From: Bryobacterales bacterium
Lineage (GTDB): Bacteria > Acidobacteriota > Terriglobia > Bryobacterales > Bryobacteraceae
DNA length: 41,773 nucleotides
Assembly (NCBI GenBank): GCA_020851655.1
Contig: JADZCI010000046.1
Location: 1-41,773, forward strand
Direction of reading: 5' to 3'
Shown here in pieces: positions 1 to 7,851 of the stretch. The translations under genes and the position numbers were made by a program. How positions within the stretch are numbered: the stretch's first letter is position 1; each line of letters starts with the position of its first letter. The notes beneath the pieces were generated by a model, which ran no database searches, had not been told where the DNA came from, and saw only the letters and a list, made by a program, of their open reading frames with translations.

Positions 1-521
1 AGGATGACGAGCGCGATACCGGTGAAGAGCGTGAGCGCCAGCCCTACAATCCAGTTCTCGCGCCACAGCAGGATGAGCACCCCAGCCATGAGCGCGGCCG
101 CGCCGGTGACGCGGACCAGGAACTGCGAGAAGAAGTTCGACAGGCTGGTGACATCGCCGTCGATTCGCTCGATCATTTCGCCGGGCATCCGGTCTTTGTG
201 GAATGCGGCGTCGAGCGAAAGGCAATGGCGGAAAAGGTCGCCGCGCAGCAGGTTGGTGGCGTCCCAGCCGGCGCTGGCCGCCAGATACGTCGACGCGGCG
301 GACAAAATCTGATTGAAGACAGACAGGCCCAGGTAGGTGAGGCCCAGCCTCGTCAGTTCAGAAAGCGGCCCCTTGCCTGACGCTTGATCAATAAAACTGC
401 GGAGAAGCTGAGGAATGAAAAGCTGAAGCCCGATGGATGCGAACAGGCAGAGTCCGAGCGCGCCCACTTTCTGCCTGTGGGGACGCAAGTAGCGAACCAG
501 GAAGGCGGCGTGTCGCGACAT
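1..521 (-). CDS. ABC exporter, N-terminal membrane domain (partial)
   Basis: Read on the minus strand from ATG at 521, this frame stays open to the window edge and gives about 173 residues of an ABC type-1 exporter membrane domain. The start MSRHAAFLVRYLRPHRQKVG is typical of half-transporters: a short cytoplasmic elbow helix, then TM1 (about residues 20-40, ending LFIPQLLRSFIDQA) and TM2 (about 58-80). The intracellular segment LRGDLFRHCLSLDAAFHKDR followed by MPGEMIERIDGDV matches the coupling-helix region that contacts the ATPase in MsbA/LmrA-like proteins. TM3 begins near residue 140. The ATPase half would lie outside the window, so substrate and direction cannot be told, though this fold normally exports. 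It lies 96 bases downstream of the sialidase-like gene in the same orientation. No strong ribosome-binding site is visible, so the start is chosen from the homologous N-terminus. Confidence 0.85.
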   Translation of the reverse strand, partial: MSRHAAFLVRYLRPHRQKVGALGLCLFASIGLQLFIPQLLRSFIDQASGKGPLSELTRLGLTYLGLSVFNQILSAASTYLAASAGWDATNLLRGDLFRHCLSLDAAFHKDRMPGEMIERIDGDVTSLSNFFSQFLVRVTGAAALMAGVLILLWRENWIVGLALTLFTGIALVI

Positions 522-617
522 TCGGTGGAGCCGTTGGCATGGATTCGGGCAAAGACGGTGTTATTACTGAATGTCGCATACCAGGCGCGGGCGGGCCAAA
601 CGGCCGCGCGAGCCACG

Positions 618-1580
618 TTACACACTGTTCAAGCGGACTCTGGCCAGGTAAATCGACGTCTTGCCCTCGTGGCTGGAGTAATAGCTCACCCACAGCACGT
701 TCTGATGCCAGACCAGCCCCGGATAGCTCGAGTCGCCGCCGGAAGGCAAGCTGAGGAACTCGGTCAACTTCCAGGCGCTGGTGTCGATCCAGGCCAGCGC
801 GGTCCGGGTGCGTCCGTCGTGCAAGCGGCCGGCCGCCAGGAGTTTGCCGCCTGGTGTGCGTATGAAGTTTGGTCCGCCGAGGCGTGCGCCGAGTTCGTGC
901 CACGTCCATTCCGTAAAGGGAGGGCGAGCCTCTCCGAGCAAGGCGGAGGCGTGATTGGCATCCCGCCGCATCAGGCACATTGCCGTACCATCCGGCATGA
1001 ACCGGATGGTGCTTTCATTGGGGAACCCGTCCAGCCGCAGGTTGGCTACCAGGGACGTGAACACAACGCCATCGGTGCTTTTGTAAAGGCGGGTGCCCCG
1101 GTTCTGCTCGGTAGTGCCGTAACCGGCGGCATAAGCGGTCCCCTCATGCCAGGCGACACGCCACAGCCAGTAATCCGGCTCGCCGATTGGCGCGGGATCG
1201 GACCAGCGCTCGCCGTCGTCCGAGAACCAGGCGTACGTCTGATGCCTGTGGGCGTTGGGTTGGTGAAGCGCGCCCGCGGCGGTCAGCATCAGGCGCCCGC
1301 CGGGAGTGATCGAAACCTTGGGGTCTCTGAGGTCCGCGGTGGAGGAAGTGAGATGAGCGGCGGACTTCCACGACGACCCATCCGTGGACGCGATGACGCG
1401 TAAGCTGCCATCCCGGGAGACATGTTTTTCGCCTTCTCGGAAAACGCAGTACCAGCGGCCTCGAAACCGGATCAGGTCGGTAAACGCGTTGTGCGGCGCG
1501 CGATCCCAAATCTTGCGGACGTCCACGCCGCTGGAAGGCGCCAGCCAGCCGAAGCATATCGATCGCCGCAGTCCTATCAT
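618..1580 (-). CDS. sialidase-like (BNR/Asp-box) beta-propeller protein
   Basis: This encodes 320 residues. Three Asp-box-like repeats are visible: STDGSSW at 65-71, SDDGERW at 120-126 and STDGVVF at 168-174. They are spread as expected for blades of a sialidase-type six-bladed propeller. An early RFRGRWYCVFREG segment (about 38-50) and DPKVSITPGGRLML (about 86-99) are typical of proteins annotated as exo-alpha-sialidase-like in Acidobacteriota and Planctomycetes. I do not see a full, unambiguous arginine triad, so true sialidase activity is not shown; a glycoside hydrolase or a non-catalytic propeller are both possible. No clear signal peptide is present, which is odd for this family and may mean a cytoplasmic protein. 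An in-frame TGA lies shortly upstream of ATG 1580, so the start cannot be further out. It may be cotranscribed with the ABC exporter downstream. Confidence 0.75.
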   Translation of the reverse strand: MIGLRRSICFGWLAPSSGVDVRKIWDRAPHNAFTDLIRFRGRWYCVFREGEKHVSRDGSLRVIASTDGSSWKSAAHLTSSTADLRDPKVSITPGGRLMLTAAGALHQPNAHRHQTYAWFSDDGERWSDPAPIGEPDYWLWRVAWHEGTAYAAGYGTTEQNRGTRLYKSTDGVVFTSLVANLRLDGFPNESTIRFMPDGTAMCLMRRDANHASALLGEARPPFTEWTWHELGARLGGPNFIRTPGGKLLAAGRLHDGRTRTALAWIDTSAWKLTEFLSLPSGGDSSYPGLVWHQNVLWVSYYSSHEGKTSIYLARVRLNSV

Positions 1581-1699
1581 CTGGTGTCAGAGTACACGAA
1601 CCCGCCCACCCGATAGGTTGTCTCGCCGGGGATGACGCGGTATGCTGACTCGAAAGCGAATGAGACAAAAGCCTCTGTTCGTTCTGGGCGGGCCGTAAC

Positions 1700-4600
1700 G
1701 TGTCGAGCGGATTCCTCCGGTTTTCCACCAGAATTGCTTTGGCCGCCCTGATACCGGTGGCCGTGATTACCTGGCTGATCTACTCGGCCGCCGAGCGGCA
1801 GTCCTTGGTCGAGGCCCGCAACATGCGGTGGCTTGGGCAGATGGCCACGCAAATCCACAACCTGGTTCGCAACCAGGAACGGATTGTGAGGGATTCGAGC
1901 AAGGACGAACTCCGGATTACGGAGAACCTGACCACGGCCGGCGACTGTGACAAGAGTAAGAACTTGGGTGTCTACGACGGTGCGGAAGGCCCAAAGCTCT
2001 TCTTCCGGCAAGCCGCTGAGGACAAGGCGATCCAGTGCGCCACGGCGGACTTGACGAAATTGGTGGAACGCGCGTTGAGACCGGGCGTGTTCGACTCGGT
2101 GATTCTGGCGCAGCGGAGCGGCCCGGTCCTCTACCAGTCCAATCCCGGCACGCTGCGGCTGACGAATGTGCAGTTCCTGTTTGCCCCGCCCCAGGAGACT
2201 TCGAAGTTGGAAATGCTGCTGGGTGGCGACAAGGTGGACCCGAAAATTGCCGCCGCCTTGGTGAGTCCGAGTCTCCCCACAGCGACAATGCATCTGACCC
2301 GGTCCATCGGCGACCGGGCGTATGGCGTGTCTGTCCAGCCGGTACGGATTCTGGTATCGGACGCGGGCAAGGAGGTTGAGGAAGGCAATTGGCTGCTGAT
2401 TGGCCTGAACGAAAAGGGCGCTTCGTGGCGTAAGTCGGCGCCGTACGGGGTTGTGGTCATTCTGCCGCTGGTCCTGTTGCTTGTGGCGGTGTGCTGGCCG
2501 CTGCCGCGGCCGTGGCACTTGCCACTCACCGCTCCGTTCCGGCGGCGTGATCTCACCCTGATCGCCGTTTGCACGTTGATCGTCCTGGCGATTTTTGCGG
2601 TTCTGGGCGTCTTTCACGCCACAAGGGTGCTGACCGATGCGAGGACTGACCACGGGTTGACGATCCTGGCGGACTCAATCGGCAAGAACCTCCGATACGA
2701 GTTGACGCTGATCGTGCGCCAAATGAGGGAGTTTGACCAGGAAGCCCTGGCCGCCGCGGCGTTCGAATCCAAGGACAGCGTCCTTGGCGCCGTGCCGTTG
2801 ACACGGATTCACAGCTTGTTCGACTACGTGGACTGGATCGACCCCAAAGGCGACAAGAACGTGCGGTGGAGTTCAAGAGCGGCGAGAGCCCGCTCACTCA
2901 ACGTGGTGGATCGTGGTTACTTCCGCGCAGTAATGGCCAACCGCCTGCTGCCCTTGGATAACGACTGGTTCACCATCGAGCAAGTCCTGTCGCGGACGAG
3001 CAACCGGCTCCTGACTGTGGTCGCCACGAAGTCGCAACACCCCGGCGCGGCCGCGATGTCGGCCGGCATTCGTCCGTTCTCCGTCCTTTCAACCGTGCTG
3101 CCCCGTGACTTCGGATTCGCAATCATCGAGCCCGACGGGCGCGTCATCTTCCACTCCGAGCCGGGCCGCGCGCTGGTGGAGAACCTGTTCGAGGAGACGG
3201 AAGATGCGCCGGAACTGCGCAGCGCCACCGAACGGCGCGTCCAGGCTTTTGTTGAGTCCAACTACTCCGGTTCGGCGCACCGGATGATGATCACACCTAT
3301 ACCTGGCCTCGAGCAGGTTCCCTGGACGTTGGCCGTCTTCCGCAGTCTCGATCCGGTCCGGCTGAATCGTCTTCAATCGCTGGCCGGTACGGTTGCTTTG
3401 TTCGTCAGCTATGCGGCTGTTCTGATCGCTATCTGGATGGCGCTGCTGTTCCTGCTTCCTGCATTCCGGCACAAGGTTGTGCCGCGCTCGATCTTCGACA
3501 TGACATGGTGGTCTCGCGGCACTTCAAGCTATCCCGCGGTGGCGGCGGCGGGAGTGGTGCTGCTGCTGATTGACTGGCGCGCCATTCACCGGCTTGAAGG
3601 ATCGAGCCTGTTCTATGTCGCGGTGGCTTCCGCCTTCGCGTTTCTCCTGGTCAGTGCTGTCGGACTGCGCCGGTCGCGCCGCCCAAGCGCTTCGCCGCGA
3701 ACCGCGAAATGGCTGACTGCCATCGCCGCGGCCGCCTCGGGCCTTGCGCTGGTAGCGGGCGACTGGCTCATGGTGCTGGTAGCCCCGGTGCTCGCTTTCG
3801 GCGCCGGGGTTGTGTTGTCACGGCTGGCCTACGGATCGCGCTCTCCTGCCGCGCGCCGGCTGCAGACGGCGGCGTGGATGGCGTGGACTGTCGAGCTGGC
3901 CCTCTGCCTCGTCATCGTTCCAGCATTCCTGGCCGGGCAGGTCGCATGGCAGTTCGAGTCCGGATTGTACGTCCGGGACGCCCAGTGGAACTTGCAGCAG
4001 GATGACGAAATGCGGCGGCGGCAGTTGACGACCGAAATCGAAAATCTTCCCGGTGTGCCAGACAATGCCGCTCTGCGCTCCCGGCTTCTCGGCCTGGCGG
4101 GATTGCTGGACAGAGAGGCTTGTCCTCCCATCTACCTCTACGGCGCTCCGGGCTTCGACACTTTCGTTTGGCCCTCGAAGCAAACCGCACGGCCGCATCA
4201 GCCTTGCAATGAATCCACTTGCCCGCCCGAGCCTCCTTGTGCGCCCGGCGCCAGGCAAGTACGGGCCATTGCGCCAACGGCGCTCCAAGCTGGTGGTTTC
4301 TGGTCGAAGCTTCAGGCGGGGCTGCCGTCCTTTGTGCTCGCAGCCGTCGAGGTGCCGGTTGGCGGCCGGCGCCGCGGTTTCTCGATGCGGATGGTCGAGA
4401 TGAGACCGGCCGGAAACCTCTGGGAGTGGCGCCACTCCGGCGACTCACAAGAACACCATTTGTGGCTCGTCAAGGAGCGCACTGTGGCGGCGCGGTCCAC
4501 CCACCCGTCCTATATTCCACTTGACCTCTTTTCCGCGCAGCGTTGGCGCGATGGCCAGGTTCTCGAGTTGTGGGTCGCGTTTCAATTCTGGGCGGGAGTG

Positions 4601-5515
4601 GCCGCAGTTTCGGCCCTTCTGCTCTGGTGGGTCCTGCGGCTTGTCTCGCGCGTTCTGCTGCTCAACGCGGCGAATGGCCCAGTGCTGGCGGCATTTCAGC
4701 CGGAGCGCGACTCGGCTCACCCGCGCCTGTTTCTGCTGGCCCAACCGGGAGGAACCGCATCTGGTGTGCCCGATTGGGCCGCCGGTTTTGTCGAGACCGG
4801 AGCTTTGGTTCAGCCGGACTCGCTGCCTCAAGGTCCGCTCTTTTTTACCCATCTCGCATCGCACTTTGAGGACGAGGCTGCCAGGCTGGCGTGGCTGGCT
4901 CTTCTTGAGGCGGCCTTGCGTGATCCGCAACGCCGGATCGTGATTCGCTCCACGATCGATCCCGTCCATTACCTGACAACAGGTGGCGCCGGGGCTTTGG
5001 GCCAGCCGGCATCGGCGCCCGAGTTGGCGCGGTGGCGGCGCGTGATGAGCTATTTCCGCCCGTTCTGGCTGCCGGCGCGCTGCGCGCCCGGGTTGACCGG
5101 CTACTCTCAGGTCTGGGATAGTTGCTCCTACCAGGAGCAACTCCTGCTCACCTACCTGGCCGAGCACAAACTCGTCAATCCCATGGCTTGGCCATTGGTC
5201 CAGGCGTTGCGGGCGCGCTGCATCATCCGGCGGCGCCCGAGCCTGCGGTTCGACTTCCGGAGTTCAGGCTTCCAGGATTTCGTGCGGGCGCAGGGACTGA
5301 AGCCTTACGCCCTTGAGGGAGCATCAGCCGCGGCACCCACTCGTCTGCCTCCCTACGCCATCGCGCTCGTCATGTTCGGGATCGTGCTCTTCTTTTCCCA
5401 GGAGGAGATCACCAGCCGCCTGGTCGGTTTCCTGACCACGCTGATGGGAGGCTTCGAAGCGATCCGGCGGCAGTTTGCCGGCGCAGGCGACAGCGCGTCG
5501 AAAGCCAGGAAGTAA
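1700..5515 (+). CDS. giant multi-pass membrane protein with Cache-like sensor region
   Basis: This encodes 1271 residues from a GTG start. Hydrophobic segments lie at about 11-29, 249-268, 284-306, 562-588, 613-627, 636-655, 671-705 (two), 724-747, 958-980 and 1217-1233. Between them are three presumed extracytoplasmic domains: 30-248, 307-561 and 748-957. The second resembles a double-Cache sensor, with WIDPKGDKNVRW near 379-390, a VVDRGYFRA word near 402-410 and a second subdomain with IIEPDGRVIFHS near 475-486. The third has a cysteine cluster (C836, C841, C847). The cytoplasmic part 981-1216 has the outline of a P-loop domain (LFLLAQPGGTASG at 1010-1022, RRIVIRSTIDPVHYL at 1078-1092) but lacks a canonical GxxxxGK[ST]. 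A helical, possibly winged-helix, segment with CSYQEQLLLTYLAEH (1142-1156) follows. No kinase, GGDEF, EAL or phosphatase domain is recognised. The next gene, 168 bases on, is a LuxR-type regulator, so the two may form a sensing pair. This pairing is inferred. Confidence 0.8.
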   Translation: MSSGFLRFSTRIALAALIPVAVITWLIYSAAERQSLVEARNMRWLGQMATQIHNLVRNQERIVRDSSKDELRITENLTTAGDCDKSKNLGVYDGAEGPKLFFRQAAEDKAIQCATADLTKLVERALRPGVFDSVILAQRSGPVLYQSNPGTLRLTNVQFLFAPPQETSKLEMLLGGDKVDPKIAAALVSPSLPTATMHLTRSIGDRAYGVSVQPVRILVSDAGKEVEEGNWLLIGLNEKGASWRKSAPYGVVVILPLVLLLVAVCWPLPRPWHLPLTAPFRRRDLTLIAVCTLIVLAIFAVLGVFHATRVLTDARTDHGLTILADSIGKNLRYELTLIVRQMREFDQEALAAAAFESKDSVLGAVPLTRIHSLFDYVDWIDPKGDKNVRWSSRAARARSLNVVDRGYFRAVMANRLLPLDNDWFTIEQVLSRTSNRLLTVVATKSQHPGAAAMSAGIRPFSVLSTVLPRDFGFAIIEPDGRVIFHSEPGRALVENLFEETEDAPELRSATERRVQAFVESNYSGSAHRMMITPIPGLEQVPWTLAVFRSLDPVRLNRLQSLAGTVALFVSYAAVLIAIWMALLFLLPAFRHKVVPRSIFDMTWWSRGTSSYPAVAAAGVVLLLIDWRAIHRLEGSSLFYVAVASAFAFLLVSAVGLRRSRRPSASPRTAKWLTAIAAAASGLALVAGDWLMVLVAPVLAFGAGVVLSRLAYGSRSPAARRLQTAAWMAWTVELALCLVIVPAFLAGQVAWQFESGLYVRDAQWNLQQDDEMRRRQLTTEIENLPGVPDNAALRSRLLGLAGLLDREACPPIYLYGAPGFDTFVWPSKQTARPHQPCNESTCPPEPPCAPGARQVRAIAPTALQAGGFWSKLQAGLPSFVLAAVEVPVGGRRRGFSMRMVEMRPAGNLWEWRHSGDSQEHHLWLVKERTVAARSTHPSYIPLDLFSAQRWRDGQVLELWVAFQFWAGVAAVSALLLWWVLRLVSRVLLLNAANGPVLAAFQPERDSAHPRLFLLAQPGGTASGVPDWAAGFVETGALVQPDSLPQGPLFFTHLASHFEDEAARLAWLALLEAALRDPQRRIVIRSTIDPVHYLTTGGAGALGQPASAPELARWRRVMSYFRPFWLPARCAPGLTGYSQVWDSCSYQEQLLLTYLAEHKLVNPMAWPLVQALRARCIIRRRPSLRFDFRSSGFQDFVRAQGLKPYALEGASAAAPTRLPPYAIALVMFGIVLFFSQEEITSRLVGFLTTLMGGFEAIRRQFAGAGDSASKARK

Positions 5516-5562
5516 ACTCACGCCGGAAATCTCACGAACTCAGACCGCCGTTGCCGGCAGTG

Positions 5563-5592
5563 TTGTCCGGGTGCGACGCAAACTCGTAGGAT
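5563..5592 (+). promoter_or_regulatory. possible sigma70-type promoter of the LuxR gene
   Basis: TTGTCC (5563-5568) and TAGGAT (5587-5592) are separated by 18 bases, each matching four of six consensus positions. They lie about 90 bases before the chosen start of the LuxR-type gene. The match is weak; the gene could equally be cotranscribed with the membrane protein upstream. Confidence 0.25.
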
Positions 5593-5683
5593 AGAAATGC
5601 GAGGCGGCAGTGTTTCGTGCGGAGCGGAGCAGCCGGAGATGTTCCTCAGGCGAGAGGTTGGGCCGCGCGGCTCGGAGGGTCGG

Positions 5684-6337
5684 ATGGTGGCAGACAATCG
5701 GCGGCAGATCGGAAGGATCCTGGTCGTCGATAATCATGCCCTCTACCGGGAGGCAGTGGCCCGGCTATTGAGCGATGAGCCCTCATTCGGTTCGGTGGTT
5801 CACGACGCCATTGACGAAGGCACGCCCGCTCGCATCAGGAAAGACCCGCCGGGGGTTCTGTTGCTGGGCTTCGAATGGGGAGACGACCGCCCGGTTTGGC
5901 TGCTCGAGAAACTGCGTGCCGCCGGAGTCGGCGTCCCCGTCGTGGCCTTGGCCGACAGCCTGGAAGCCGTCACCCTCCAACATGCAAGCCAGCTCGGGCT
6001 GAGCGGCGTTTTCCTGCGCGACCGGGAGTCCGGCGCCTTGATCGACTGCATTCGTGTAGTGGCGCGAGGCGAGATGTGGTTCGACGAGCGTTACGTCGCG
6101 ATGGCCGTGCGCGCCCTGCGGGAGCGGGGAACAGCCGAAACTCAGTTCGACGCCGGCGACATCAACCTCTTGCGGGAGTTGGTGGCCGGCCGTTCGAACA
6201 AGGAGATTGGCGAGCGCCTCGGCATTGCCGAAAGCTCTACAAAGTGGCGTGTTCGCCGGTTGATGCACAAGGCGGGTGTCCGGAGCCGGGTCGAACTGGT
6301 GAAGCTGGCTCTGCTGCGCTACCCCGGGCGGATTTAG
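5684..6337 (+). CDS. LuxR/NarL-type regulator with degenerate receiver domain
   Basis: This encodes 217 residues. The start ATG at 5684 is preferred over in-frame ATGs at 5597 and 5639 because GGAGG lies five bases before it and the receiver domain begins immediately (RILVVDNHALYREAV). Residues 10-128 have the NarL-type receiver outline. The phosphoacceptor position after beta-3, normally Asp, is Gly62 (VLLLGFEW), the switch Thr/Ser position is Ala90 (VVALADS), and the conserved Lys is Arg112 (VFLRD). Phosphorylation is therefore unlikely. Residues about 158-212 form a good LuxR helix-turn-helix (LVAGRSNKEIGERLGIAESS, then RRLMHKAGVRSRVEL), so DNA binding should be intact. It follows the giant membrane protein and ends one base from the convergent sulfatase stop. 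It is probably a DNA-binding regulator controlled by protein contact or expression level instead of phosphotransfer. Targets are unknown. Confidence 0.9.
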   Translation: MVADNRRQIGRILVVDNHALYREAVARLLSDEPSFGSVVHDAIDEGTPARIRKDPPGVLLLGFEWGDDRPVWLLEKLRAAGVGVPVVALADSLEAVTLQHASQLGLSGVFLRDRESGALIDCIRVVARGEMWFDERYVAMAVRALRERGTAETQFDAGDINLLRELVAGRSNKEIGERLGIAESSTKWRVRRLMHKAGVRSRVELVKLALLRYPGRI

Positions 6338-6338
6338 T

Positions 6339-7841
6339 CTACCGGGGACGCGCCGCGGGCGGCATGCCAATCTCGGGCGGACGGCGCCAGGCGAACAGGC
6401 GCTCCCGCATGCGCTCAACCGTCTCCTGGCTGGCTGGCGAAGCGGCGAGGTTCCGCATTTCGTCCGGGTCGGTCTCCAGGTTGTACAGTTCCGGCGTGTC
6501 GTTGACATAGAAGCAGTACTTGAACTGCTTTTCGCGAATCATGTACTTTGCCCGGGGTGTCCTGAGCGCGTACTCTGAATAGACCGTGGCCGCGCGCTCT
6601 TTCGCGGGCTCTTGCAAATCCCCAACCAGGCTGCCTTCGTCGAACTCGCCATCCGGTACACGGCAGAGTTCCAGAAGCGTCGGAAGGACACTCGCCAGGC
6701 TGACCAAAGTGCGGTTGCGCGTGTCCGGACGCGTGAGCCCCGGGACTCGAAAGATGAGAGGAACGCGCACGGCGGGCTCGTAAAAAACCATCTTCTGCCA
6801 CAATCCGTGATCTCCCAGCATTTCCCCGTGATCGCTGGTGTACATGACAATCGTGTCCCGGGCAAGTCCCTGGTCTTCGAGGGCTCGAAGCAACTCACCG
6901 ATGGCCGCATCGGCTTGCGCCAGATTCGCGTAGTAGTAGGCGATCCGCTGCTTGACGTTCTCCGGCGAGTTGAGAAGCTCCGGTGTGATCCAGTCTTTCT
7001 CGATCGAATTCCGGATCTCGGCGGGCACGCTGGAGAGGTCGGTCTTTCCCCAAGTGGGCGGAACCTTCATGTCATTTTTCGAAAACATGCGGGCAAAGCG
7101 TTCGGCAGGCATGAATGGGTCGTGCGGCTTCAGGTAGGACGCAATCAGCAGGAAAGGCTGCTTGCGGGCGTGATTCTTGAGAAACCGCACCGACTCGCGC
7201 GTGACGAAACTCTCGAAATGGTCCTGTTCGGCAAGCTTTGAGACCCGGCCGACCGGAACCAGGCCGAGGCGTCCATCGCGCTCGCGATGTCCCGCCCAGG
7301 GGTCGCCGAAATCCCGCCACAGCGCATCGATCTCGGGCAATCCCGAACCCGAGTTCGGCTTGCCCACTTCATCGGCAAAGAGTTGCGTCTTGGGGCCCAG
7401 GTACTGCAACCAGTCGTTAAAGTCGAGGCGGAAGTCGAAACCGTGAGTCTGCGCGTCGACGAAATGCATCTTGCCGATCAACGCCGACATGTAGCCTGCC
7501 CGGCCCAGGTAGTGCGCGATTGTCCGGACATGGAATGGCATTGGCGTCGCGTTATTCCAGGCCTCGTGATGATGAGTGTAGAGTCCAGTGAGAAGGGATG
7601 CCCGCGAGGGGGCGCAAACCGGATTCGTGCAATAGGCGTTGTCGAATGAGGTCCCCGACCGGGCGAGCGAGTCCAGCGCCGGGGTCTTGGCCACGGGATC
7701 TCCGCTCGACCCCAGCGCGCCGGCCCGGTGCTGGTCCGTCATGATCCACAGGATGTTTTTGGGAGGCGTGGCCTGAAACGCCGGCAGCCTGCCGAATGAC
7801 GCCCCGCCGAGCGCGGCTGCGCCGAAATGTCTTCGCGTCAT
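6339..7841 (-). CDS. secreted sulfatase (formylglycine type, CAPSR motif)
   Basis: This encodes 500 residues of a type I sulfatase that would hydrolyse sulfate esters, probably on a glycan. The N-terminus MTRRHFGAAALGG looks like a twin-arginine export signal. The metal-binding start of the domain is ILWIMTDQHRAG (D36, Q37). The signature CAPSRASLLTG places the Cys to be converted to formylglycine at residue 76. Further ligands lie in MYTSDHGEMLGDHG. The C-terminal part (LYNLETDPDEMRNLA) is the usual sulfatase C-terminal subdomain. ATG 7841 was chosen over the in-frame ATG at 7862 because GGAGGTGA sits ten bases upstream of it, inside the last codons and stop of the preceding sulfatase. The two are thus tightly coupled, with a ten-base gap. 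Formylglycine generation requires FGE or anSME, which is not in the window. The substrate is unknown. Confidence 0.93.
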   Translation of the reverse strand: MTRRHFGAAALGGASFGRLPAFQATPPKNILWIMTDQHRAGALGSSGDPVAKTPALDSLARSGTSFDNAYCTNPVCAPSRASLLTGLYTHHHEAWNNATPMPFHVRTIAHYLGRAGYMSALIGKMHFVDAQTHGFDFRLDFNDWLQYLGPKTQLFADEVGKPNSGSGLPEIDALWRDFGDPWAGHRERDGRLGLVPVGRVSKLAEQDHFESFVTRESVRFLKNHARKQPFLLIASYLKPHDPFMPAERFARMFSKNDMKVPPTWGKTDLSSVPAEIRNSIEKDWITPELLNSPENVKQRIAYYYANLAQADAAIGELLRALEDQGLARDTIVMYTSDHGEMLGDHGLWQKMVFYEPAVRVPLIFRVPGLTRPDTRNRTLVSLASVLPTLLELCRVPDGEFDEGSLVGDLQEPAKERAATVYSEYALRTPRAKYMIREKQFKYCFYVNDTPELYNLETDPDEMRNLAASPASQETVERMRERLFAWRRPPEIGMPPAARPR

Positions 7842-7851
7842 CAGCAACCGT

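Noticed and set aside
384..1403. A 339-codon plus-strand frame
   Set aside because: It is opposite the sialidase-like gene and runs into the ABC exporter start; no family features are visible.
1577..2653. A 358-codon minus-strand frame
   Set aside because: It is opposite the giant membrane protein, which has membrane segments and a Cache-like domain in its own frame. The minus frame is rich in Gln/Arg/His without structure.
4728..4768. A Walker A motif in the giant membrane protein (GGTASG)
   Set aside because: It lacks the Gly-Lys-Ser/Thr end needed for nucleotide binding, so a functional ATPase is not claimed.
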